Part shown: one piece after another, positions 6,840 to 12,194 of the stretch
Numbering within the stretch: position 1 is the stretch's first letter
Layout: every line of letters begins with the position of its first letter
Assembly (NCBI GenBank): GCA_934177545.1
Contig: CAKPPI010000020.1
Span: forward strand, 1 to 15,479
DNA from: an uncultured Bacilli bacterium
GTDB taxonomy: Bacteria > Bacillota_I > Bacilli_A > RF39 > UBA660
DNA: 15,479 bases
Direction of reading: 5' to 3'
Program-made: the position numbers and the translations under genes
The notes under the pieces: generated by a model
The model's database searches: none
The model's input: only the letters and a program-made list of their open reading frames with translations
What the model was told of the DNA's origin: nothing

Positions 6840-7087
6840 TAATAGGAAGAAATAATTCTTTTACTAATAAACGGTTTGAGAAAACTAACTTTTCTAATTT
6901 ACATAAAGAAACAGAAAGAAAGAATATCTTTACTAATGATGTTTCCGCTTATCGGTATGCTAATCCACTCGATAGTGATAAAATGCACGAAAAGGCACTT
7001 GCTATGTTACAAGATAGACTTGATAAAGGCTTAATTTCAATGGAAGAGTTTAATGTTCAACTAAAGAGAATCACTAGAAATAAATAG
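6836..7087 (+). CDS. Small cytoplasmic protein with SHOCT-like C-terminal helix pair
   Basis: An 83-aa protein coupled to der by an ATGA overlap. The N-terminal half (1-45) is polar, rich in Asn, Lys and Phe, and probably disordered. The C-terminal part (about 53-80: LAMLQDRLDKGLISMEEFNVQL) matches the pattern of SHOCT domains: a helix, a glycine turn with I/L-S/T, then EEF and a second helix. SHOCT domains are short oligomerisation-like tails without enzymatic activity. There is no signal peptide or membrane segment. Its position suggests a link with Der or ribosome assembly, which is inference. SHOCT assignment rests on pattern only. Confidence 0.65.
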   Translation: MIIGRNNSFTNKRFEKTNFSNLHKETERKNIFTNDVSAYRYANPLDSDKMHEKALAMLQDRLDKGLISMEEFNVQLKRITRNK

Positions 7088-7088
7088 A

Positions 7089-7121
7089 ACTTAATCTTTC
7101 TAGTTTCATATAATGAACTAG
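7089..7121 (+). promoter_or_regulatory. Candidate spoVIF promoter overlapped by an inverted repeat
   Basis: A CATATAATG box (7107-7115) is preceded by AC at 7089-7090 with a 16-bp gap. This approaches the sigma-K pattern (AC, 16-17 bp, CATAnnnTA) and also contains a sigma-A-like TATAAT. The same place holds an imperfect palindrome, CTAGTT-T-CAT-ATA-ATG-AACTAG (7100-7121), ending next to the AGGAGG ribosome site. B. subtilis spoVIF is expressed in the mother cell under sigma-K, which fits. Confidence 0.4.
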
Positions 7122-7132
7122 GAGGTTCTATA

Positions 7133-7372
7133 ATGTTTGGAGATAGTTTTTTTAAAAAGGTTGAGAAAAAGACTAATGTTAGTAAAGATACAATTTTATC
7201 TCTTGCTAATAAATTACAAGATGGAAATATGAAAGATGAAAAGACTTTAAGTGAAGTAGTTGATGAAATAGCAACTATGACTGGTAAAAACATTTCTAAA
7301 GAAAAGAAAGAAAAAATTATAAATACAATTATGAAAGATAAAGTACCTGATAACGTTGATAAGATGTTTTAG
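7133..7372 (+). CDS. spoVIF: Stage VI sporulation protein F (SpoVIF, YjcC-like)
   Basis: The 79-aa product matches the SpoVIF pattern along its whole length: FFKKVEKKTNVSKDTILSLA near the start, KLQDGNMKDEKTLSEVVDEI in the middle, and MTGKNISKEKKEKIINTI with a final VPDNVDKMF. In Bacillus this mother-cell protein is needed for normal spore-coat assembly and heat resistance. AGGAGG lies 7 bp from the ATG. It sits 45 bp after the Der-linked small gene, may have its own sporulation promoter, and ends in an intrinsic terminator. Together with spoIVA it argues that the organism makes spores. Confidence 0.85.
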   Translation: MFGDSFFKKVEKKTNVSKDTILSLANKLQDGNMKDEKTLSEVVDEIATMTGKNISKEKKEKIINTIMKDKVPDNVDKMF

Positions 7373-7394
7373 GAAACAGCATCTTTCTTTTTTT
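7361..7394 (+). terminator. Intrinsic terminator of spoVIF
   Basis: AAGATG (7361-7366) pairs with CATCTT (7380-7385), with a few extra TTT/AAA pairs inside, followed by TCTTTTTTT. The 5' arm lies in the last codons of spoVIF. Confidence 0.7.
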
Positions 7395-7403
7395 AGCAGA
7401 ATG

Positions 7404-7412
7404 TGATATAAT
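7404..7412 (+). promoter_or_regulatory. Extended -10 promoter of the kinase-like gene
   Basis: TGA-TATAAT is a perfect extended -10 element placed 24 bp before the ATG at 7437. The -35 region (TTTCTT, 7384-7389) is poor. The ATG at 7413 abuts this box and cannot be the start. Confidence 0.6.
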
Positions 7413-7436
7413 ATGGGACAAATAAGGGGTGGTATA

Positions 7437-8177
7437 ATGAAAAAAATTGATATTACTAGTATTAATTTTGATAAAGTAGTTAAAATTAATGATGATATAT
7501 CTAGTGAAAGTGCTATTTATCATGATAATAAAATGGTATATAAAATTTATAGGAACTTTAGTATTCGTGAATTAATAGAAAGAGAAATTCATGTTGAGGA
7601 AACTAGTAAAGTTACTAATCTAAGAGTAGCTGCCCCTCTTGCTAAACTTTATGATCATGGTCTATTCTGTGGATGTGTTATGGCATATAAAAAAGGGATT
7701 ACACTAAGTCAGTATGAAAAGACTCATTCTATGGAAGAATTAAAAGATAAACTTATTGATATTTCTTTAGAACTAGAAGAAATACATCATAATAGAAGAA
7801 AGATTGTACTAGGTGACGTTAATTACAACAATGTCATGATTGATGAGGAAAATAATGATTTTTCTTTTATAGACTTTGATGGTGCTGGTATTAAAAGAAT
7901 GGAACCTATGACTCTTTCTGCACCTTTATTTGAATACTTAGAAAATAGAGGTATAGATTATCAAGGAAAACAAAATTATGATAGACTAGCTTACCTATTA
8001 GCCTTTTACCAGACTGTTTTTCATAAGAGTATTGATGAAGTTAGTGAAGATGAGTTTGAGATGAAAACAGACGAATTACCTTTTCTTAATAGATCAAGAT
8101 ATGACTTTAAAGTATTAAAAAAGAAAAATAAGACTGTCAAAGACATGCCCTACTTCCATGATATTTTTTCAAAGTAA
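7437..8177 (+). CDS. Compact protein-kinase-fold protein without the HRD histidine
   Basis: A 246-aa protein with kinase-fold landmarks: VYKIY with candidate ATP-binding Lys36, REIHVEE (about 49-55) as the helix with the salt-bridge Glu, a hinge near VMAYKKG (81-87), the catalytic loop VLGDVNYNN (124-132) with Asp127 and Asn132 in the D+5 spacing, and a metal-binding FIDFDGAG (144-151) with Asp146 and Asp148. The His of HxD is replaced by Leu-Gly, as in some bacterial kinase-like and phosphotransferase groups. Substrate is unknown: it could phosphorylate a protein or small molecule. AAGGGG lies 7 bp from the ATG at 7437. It converges with the hydrolase gene and overlaps its end by 9 bp. Confidence 0.7.
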   Translation: MKKIDITSINFDKVVKINDDISSESAIYHDNKMVYKIYRNFSIRELIEREIHVEETSKVTNLRVAAPLAKLYDHGLFCGCVMAYKKGITLSQYEKTHSMEELKDKLIDISLELEEIHHNRRKIVLGDVNYNNVMIDEENNDFSFIDFDGAGIKRMEPMTLSAPLFEYLENRGIDYQGKQNYDRLAYLLAFYQTVFHKSIDEVSEDEFEMKTDELPFLNRSRYDFKVLKKKNKTVKDMPYFHDIFSK

Positions 8178-9221
8178 GAATGGTAAATTTTTAATAATGA
8201 AGACTACTAATACTTTTATCGTATCCCAAAGACATTTCTTTATTTTATCATCTAAAGATTCCATTGATTTTATAATTGGTGGAATTTTTTTATACCAGTT
8301 TTTTGATAAATCCTTAAGTGTTTTAATATCTGCCCTATCAAAGATAGTAAATAAAGCCTTAACAAATTCCTCTTTTTCTTTTTTTGTTAGATTGTTTATG
8401 GTATCTTTTAGTACCTTATTGGTATAAATAGATGTTTTTGTTAATCTTTTTAAATAGATAAAACTGTTATCATTTACTAGCCAAGAGAATGGGTCATGTT
8501 GCATTATTCCACTTTCATTACTTTTTACTACAGTATAATCTTCACTATTACAAAGTAGCATACCTATTATTGAACTTTCTGGTACTGTTTTATAAAGTAG
8601 CGGTTCAGTATTTTTAAATTCTTTACTAGTAACTACTTTTTCTTGAAAACCAGGACCATCATGAGAGAATACTTTTTTTATTCTTCTTTTGTCTTTTAAA
8701 TATATAGCAGCATAAAATGCTAAGTTTCCTCCTTTAGAGTGTCCACCAATATAACAGTAATTATTAGTTAAAGCCAAGACTGTTTCTAAATACTTTAAAG
8801 CTTCTACTTGGGCTGGTACTGGTGATAAAAATGACATATTAAAATCTTCTTTCCACCCATTAACTGTTCCATCAGTACCACGATAAGCAATATAGATATC
8901 ACCTGTTTCTAAGAAAAAGGTTACAGCTGAAAATTGCTTATTCTCTACTAAGTTATCTTTACTGATATAGTAATTAACTATTATATTAGAGAATCTTTTA
9001 GAGGAACAAACTTTTTCTAATAGATTTAAATTATTTAAATCATCTCTATCAGTACCTAATAAATCATAAAAGTAATTATTTAAATCACTTATCTTACAAG
9101 GTAGTGCTACTTTTTCATAATAAAGATATGAAAGTTGTGATAAAACTAAGCTATCTACTTCATTAAGGGGTGAGTCTTTCATTGTAAGATTATTCTTACT
9201 AACATAATCAATTATATTCAT
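8169..9221 (-). CDS. Mbeg1-like (DUF2974) alpha/beta hydrolase
   Basis: A 350-aa protein of the lipase-like alpha/beta hydrolase fold. Evidence is AYRGTDG (112-118) with GWKEDF (122-127), the nucleophile elbow GGHSKGGNLA (159-168) with Ser162, an acidic HDGPGF (187-192) with Asp188 as the probable triad acid, and QHDPFSW (241-247) with His242 as the probable triad base. This layout fits the Mbeg1-like/DUF2974 family, common in Bacillota, with unknown substrate (esterase or lipase expected). The last 20 or so residues are hydrophobic (VLVVFIIKNLPFLL) and might anchor it to the membrane; no signal peptide is seen. No ribosome site precedes the ATG; a TATAAT box lies 5 bp upstream, suggesting a leaderless message. 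Confidence 0.8.
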   Translation of the reverse strand: MNIIDYVSKNNLTMKDSPLNEVDSLVLSQLSYLYYEKVALPCKISDLNNYFYDLLGTDRDDLNNLNLLEKVCSSKRFSNIIVNYYISKDNLVENKQFSAVTFFLETGDIYIAYRGTDGTVNGWKEDFNMSFLSPVPAQVEALKYLETVLALTNNYCYIGGHSKGGNLAFYAAIYLKDKRRIKKVFSHDGPGFQEKVVTSKEFKNTEPLLYKTVPESSIIGMLLCNSEDYTVVKSNESGIMQHDPFSWLVNDNSFIYLKRLTKTSIYTNKVLKDTINNLTKKEKEEFVKALFTIFDRADIKTLKDLSKNWYKKIPPIIKSMESLDDKIKKCLWDTIKVLVVFIIKNLPFLL

Positions 9222-9226
9222 AATGT

Positions 9227-9232
9227 ATTATA
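9227..9232 (-). promoter_or_regulatory. -10 box placed for a leaderless transcript of the hydrolase
   Basis: On the minus strand TATAAT ends 5 bp before the ATG (9219-9221). Initiation 6-7 bases past the -10 box would fall on the start codon itself. The -35 region is poor (TTATAC at 17 bp). A less likely reading is a sporulation-type CATATAAT box. Confidence 0.45.
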
Positions 9233-9239
9233 TGATAAG

Positions 9240-9265
9240 AAAAAAATAAGTATAAGTTTTTATAC
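9240..9265 (-). terminator. Minus-strand terminator-like hairpin upstream of the hydrolase
   Basis: GTATAA (9250-9255) and TTATAC (9260-9265) form a perfect 6-bp stem with a 4-nt loop. On the minus strand it is followed by TTATTTTTTT. It would block leftward read-through into the hydrolase gene. It is nearly the same sequence as the terminator at 11912-11952. Confidence 0.45.
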
Positions 9266-9269
9266 CTAC
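9240..9269 (+). repeat. Direct repeat, left copy (terminator-like)
   Basis: About 30 bp of A-run, AAGTATAAGTTTT and ending CCTA, largely identical to 11912-11940. The two copies lie about 2.7 kb apart and bracket the YibE/F, remnant and GNAT region. Confidence 0.45.
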
Positions 9270-9304
9270 TCCAATATCAAGATAGTATTTTTTGAAAAAA
9301 CTAG

Positions 9305-9310
9305 TATAAT
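9305..9310 (+). promoter_or_regulatory. Candidate -10 box for the YibE/F genes
   Basis: A perfect TATAAT lies 18 bp before the start codon at 9329, with no good -35 box at 16-18 bp. GGAGG (9316-9320) follows as the ribosome site. Confidence 0.4.
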
Positions 9311-9328
9311 AGATTTGGAGGTAGTAGT

Positions 9329-9844
9329 ATGTCTAGTAAAAAGAAACTGATTTCTATTATTATATTTCTTATATCTATAATTATTTTAATTTTTGTTTAT
9401 AATGATGATTTCTTATATTCTAAGCAAATTATTAAAATAACAAAAATTGATACAATTAGTGAAGAAACATCTCAAAACTCATTAGGATTAGAAGAAAAAT
9501 ACTATGTGAGGAAAATAACAGGTATAATAACAAATGGTAAGCAAAAAGGAAAAGAAAAAATCATCTCATATGATGAATCTTATTCATCTGTTGTTACGGA
9601 TAAATACAAAGTTAATGACAAAATACTATTAGATGCGAGTGGTATTGAATTAAAAAGAGATTTCTATCTAACTTTAATGATAGTCATATTTTTAAATTTA
9701 CTTTATATAGTTGGTTCTTATAAAGGACTGTTATCTGTATTAAGCGTTGTTTTGAATTTAGTAATTTTTTATATTGGTTTAGCTTTATATTTTAAAGGTA
9801 TCAATTTATTCTATTATTTCTTTGATATTAGCAAGTGGATTTAA
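9329..9844 (+). pseudogene. YibE/F family protein, N-terminal part, cut by a frameshift
   Basis: This 171-aa frame has an N-terminal membrane segment (about 7-24), an extracytoplasmic beta domain (about 25-110, with KITGIITNGKQKGKEK and KVNDKILLD) and two further membrane segments (about 112-130, 135-155). This is the usual first half of YibE/F membrane proteins, which are normally about 340-400 aa. It then runs into a stop while the matching second half continues in the +1 frame. The shift lies between 9783 and 9844; for example, dropping the T at 9812 restores GINLF-IISLILASGFNKKT. Either the gene is broken, the sequence has an extra base, or a programmed +1 shift is used. Start: ATG after GGAGG. 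Confidence 0.7.
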
Positions 9845-10358
9845 CAAGAAAACATTATCGGCAATCATTTCTGTAATTATATCAACATTAGTAATGCTTA
9901 TTACAATTGTAATTATTATAAATCTTACTGGTTATAAAGGGATAAATTTCAATGAATTATCATTTTTAACTGTTCCTATTGAAGATATTATATTACCAGA
10001 ACTATTAATCGGATCAACAGGGGCAATTATGGATGTAGCAATTACAATTTCAGCTTCTATATCGGAACTGATTCAAAAAGACAATAATATATCTGTCAAA
10101 AATTTGAAAAAATCTGCTAGAGAAATAGGTAAAGATATAATGAGTACAATGAGTAATGTTTTGTTTTTTACTTATTTATGTTCAGGGCTTCCTATTTTTG
10201 TGTTAGCATTACGCAATGGATTTTCAATGTATAATTATATTTCAACTAATTTTACATTAGAATTAACCAGATTCTTAATTGGTAGCATTGGTATTGTTTT
10301 AACTATTCCTGTATCAGCACATATATCAATTAAATTGATGAAAAGAGGGGTAAAATGA
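9822..10358 (+). pseudogene. YibE/F family protein, C-terminal part
   Basis: This frame continues the YibE/F protein. It contains GSTGAIMDVAITISASISEL, which is the conserved core membrane motif of the family, then SAREIGKDIMSTMSNVLFF and two more membrane segments ending in KLMKRGVK. The first possible start in the frame, TTG at 9822, has no ribosome site, so it is unlikely to be made as a separate protein. With the 9329 frame it would make a protein of about 342 aa. The downstream YibE/F partner overlaps its stop by 4 bp (ATGA), so coupling of an intact pair was probably the ancestral state. Confidence 0.7.
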
Positions 10359-11110
10359 ATATAATATTAATTATTTTATTGTTTTTATTAATGATTTATA
10401 TTGATATAAAAAGAGGAATAAAATTATTTTTATCTATAATATTTGATTTTATTATTTTAATGATTATTTTTTATTTAATTGCCATTGGACTAAATCCTAT
10501 AATATGTTCTTTAATAGGCTGTTTTATAATAAGTTATATAATATTATATTATGTAAATGAAAGAAATATAAAAACAGAATCTAGTTTGAAATCAGTTATT
10601 ATTGTATTAATTATATTATCCTTTCTCATATTTTTTGTAACAAAGATATCAAGAATTGCTGGTTTTGGATATGAGTCTTATGAAGAAATAAATATGTTTT
10701 CTTATGATGTAAAAATAGATTTTACTAACATTGCAATTTCTATGATATTAATTAGTTTAATTGGAGCAACTGTTGATTCTTCAATAGCAATTTCCTCTGC
10801 ATTATACGAGGTATATGATAATAATAAAAACTTATCAAAAAAAGAGTTATTTCTATCGGGAATGAACATAGGAAGAGATATATTATGTACAACGAATAAT
10901 ACCTTAATGTTTGCTTTTTTAGGCGAATTTATGACATTATTGATTTGGTTTTATAAAGGAGGTTATTCATTTTTAGAAATTGTAAATGCAAAGACATTTG
11001 TTTCAGAAATGATTAAAATATTATTTAGTGCACTAGGCTGTATTATAGTTATACCTATAACAGCATATATTACAACGGAAACACTAAAAAAAGATAACAA
11101 AAATAATTAA
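10355..11110 (+). CDS. YibE/F family membrane protein (second of the pair)
   Basis: A 251-aa protein with about seven membrane segments. GATVDSSIAISSALYEV (about 148-164) and MNIGRDILCTTNNTLMFAFLGE match the same motifs in the preceding gene, so the two are paralogues. YibE/F proteins occur as adjacent pairs in lactobacilli and other Bacilli; their function is unknown, though a transporter-like role is often suggested. The gene is intact, starts at an ATG overlapping the previous stop, with GAGGGG 4 bp upstream, and ends before a strong terminator. It is rich in ATA codons and very AT-rich compared with der or spoIVA. Confidence 0.75.
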   Translation: MNIILIILLFLLMIYIDIKRGIKLFLSIIFDFIILMIIFYLIAIGLNPIICSLIGCFIISYIILYYVNERNIKTESSLKSVIIVLIILSFLIFFVTKISRIAGFGYESYEEINMFSYDVKIDFTNIAISMILISLIGATVDSSIAISSALYEVYDNNKNLSKKELFLSGMNIGRDILCTTNNTLMFAFLGEFMTLLIWFYKGGYSFLEIVNAKTFVSEMIKILFSALGCIIVIPITAYITTETLKKDNKNN

Positions 11111-11112
11111 AT

Positions 11113-11148
11113 AAAAATTATCATATGATTTCATGTGGTATTTTTTTT
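11113..11148 (+). terminator. Intrinsic terminator after the YibE/F genes
   Basis: AAAAAT-ATCATATG pairs with CATGTGGT-ATTTTT (three G-U pairs, one bulged T, 4-nt loop), with further T after the stem. It lies directly after the stop at 11110. Confidence 0.75.
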
Positions 11149-11181
11149 AATTATCGAAAATGAAAAAGCTTTTCAAATTCT

Positions 11182-11307
11182 ATTGAGCAAAATGAAAAAA
11201 TGTTGTAAAGTGAAAATGATTTTACTATAAAAGAAATCTATGAAAAGTTAAATCAAAATGTTGGTTTAACAACAATTTATAGGACAATGCCAATATTATT
11301 AACTTAA
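11182..11307 (+). pseudogene. Remnant of a Fur-family regulator (DNA-binding part)
   Basis: In one frame the decayed translation reads, after a stop at 11206, SENDFTIKEIYEKLNQ then NVGLTTIYRTM. This fits the winged-helix region of Fur/PerR/Zur proteins (the EIY-x-x-L helix and the recognition segment GLTTIYR). The region before the stop (IEQNEKML) is also compatible. It ends at a stop at 11305-11307 without a dimerisation or metal domain. No start codon with a ribosome site serves it. It is a fragment rather than a gene. Confidence 0.6.
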
Positions 11308-11411
11308 TAACTAAAATTCATGAATACAAAGGTTTAAGTAGATTACTTAAAGAAAATCAAATGGAAGATATACCGAATACAAGTGGAATAATTAATTATA
11401 CGTGGAGGTAG
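11283..11411 (+). pseudogene. Short remnant resembling the N-terminus of a Fic-family protein
   Basis: The frame reads DNANIINLITKIHEYKG and then about 25 residues before TAG. The pattern D-N-x-x-I-x-x-L-I-x-x-I-H-E-x-K-G resembles the N-terminal helix of Fic-domain proteins, but no HPFxxGNGR motif follows. It overlaps the Fur-like remnant and runs to the GNAT gene's ribosome site, suggesting a deletion junction. The family suggestion is tentative. Confidence 0.35.
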
Positions 11412-11415
11412 TATT

Positions 11416-11865
11416 ATGAATATTTCTTTAAAGGAAGTTAATAATAATGATGATATAAAAACATTTGGAGAATACAAAGTTGAACTTATTAAATTTCACC
11501 AAGAATATGCTGAAAAACTAGGATTATTTGATAAAGTTGTTGATAATTATAATTTTAATGATGCAATACGTCATATTAAGCAAAAAGGATTTTTTCAATT
11601 TTTGATTCAAATAGAAAATAAAACAGTAGGAATTATAGAGTACCAAATTACTAAATCAGATATTGATCAAAAGAAAATATTATATATAAAAAACATTTAT
11701 ATTGATAATAATTTTAGAGGAAAAGGTGTTGGTAAAGAAGTAATAAAACTAATAAAAACATTAAATTATAGAATTGAGCTTGAATGTTGGTATGGAATAC
11801 CTGCTAATAATCTATACAAAAGTTTAGGAATGAAAGAAATAAAAACTCGATATATGATGAATTAA
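11416..11865 (+). CDS. GNAT family N-acetyltransferase
   Basis: A 149-aa protein with the GNAT fold. The acetyl-CoA-binding motif A is IKNIYIDNNFRGKGVGKEVI (91-110), with RGKGVG at 101-106 in place of Q/RxxGxG/A. The final strand-helix part shows ELECWYGIPANNLYKSLGMKE (121-141), typical of motif B in which the N..LY..LGF/M pattern closes the fold. The acceptor substrate cannot be told. The ATG follows GGAGG by 8 bp. The gene appears to be a single transcription unit between gene remnants, with its own terminator, within a stretch of accessory-looking DNA. Confidence 0.85.
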   Translation: MNISLKEVNNNDDIKTFGEYKVELIKFHQEYAEKLGLFDKVVDNYNFNDAIRHIKQKGFFQFLIQIENKTVGIIEYQITKSDIDQKKILYIKNIYIDNNFRGKGVGKEVIKLIKTLNYRIELECWYGIPANNLYKSLGMKEIKTRYMMN

Positions 11866-11911
11866 AACTTTAAACTTACATTCTAAATGATAACTAATAA
11901 TAATATATTGT

Positions 11912-11940
11912 AAAAAAACAAGTATAAGTTTTATAACCTA
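11912..11940 (+). repeat. Direct repeat, right copy (terminator-like)
   Basis: Shares the A-run, AAGTATAAGTTTT core and the CCTA end with the copy at 9240-9269; it differs at a few positions inside. It also forms the left part of the GNAT terminator. Confidence 0.45.
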
Positions 11941-11952
11941 TACATGTTTTTT
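11912..11952. terminator. Bidirectional terminator after the GNAT gene
   Basis: AAAAAACA-A-GTATA-A-GTT, loop TTAT, AAC-C-TATAC-A-TGTTTTTT forms a 16-bp stem with two mismatches. It has an A-run on one side and a T-run on the other, so it can work in both directions. It ends the GNAT gene (plus) and the minus-strand remnant at 11938-12132. Confidence 0.75.
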
Positions 11953-12132
11953 ATTTGGTTGATTATCATTAATTAACTTACTATTTATATCATTTATAAT
12001 AGTTGCTGTAACTGTATTTAATCTAGTATCATCTTTGTCCATTACTAAACCATAAATTAAATCATTATCATAATTATAAAATAATTTTTTATCGATAAAA
12101 TATACTGCTCCATCAACATTAACATAATATTT
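11938..12132 (-). pseudogene. C-terminal remnant of an unknown protein upstream of spoIVA
   Basis: The minus strand is open for 64 codons between stops. It reads KYYVNVDGAVYFIDKKLFYN and continues to a final SKLINDNQPNKKHV just before a terminator hairpin. The composition is protein-like (regular D, N, V and Y, a possible beta hairpin start). There is no start codon with a ribosome site, and upstream sequence in all minus frames has stops. I take it as the end of a decayed gene. I do not recognise the family. Confidence 0.4.
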
Positions 12133-12136
12133 CTAT

Positions 12137-12165
12137 TCATAAAGACATATATTTCTACATAAAGT
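12137..12165 (+). promoter_or_regulatory. spoIVA: Sigma-E-like promoter of spoIVA
   Basis: TCATAAA (12137-12143), a 14-bp gap and CATAAAGT (12158-12165) match the Bacillus sigma-E pattern (-35 kmATATT, 13-15 bp, -10 CATACAnT) at 5 of 7 and most -10 positions. It is 29 bp before the spoIVA ATG. spoIVA is sigma-E-dependent in B. subtilis, which supports the call. Confidence 0.55.
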
Positions 12166-12194
12166 TAAAATGAATAAAAGAAAAAGGTGAATAT

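Noticed and set aside
7057..7293. 78-aa frame on the minus strand over spoVIF
   Set aside because: It is antisense to spoVIF and the end of the small Der-linked gene, and it has no ribosome site or family pattern.
7413..7436. Earlier start of the kinase-like protein at 7413
   Set aside because: That ATG abuts the -10 box and would not be transcribed properly; the ATG at 7437 has AAGGGG 7 bp upstream.
7329..7523. 64-aa frame on the minus strand
   Set aside because: It spans a terminator and promoter of plus-strand genes and has no protein-like signal.
8158..8427. 89-aa frame on the plus strand
   Set aside because: It is antisense to the hydrolase C-terminus; its hydrophobic look reflects the complementary strand.
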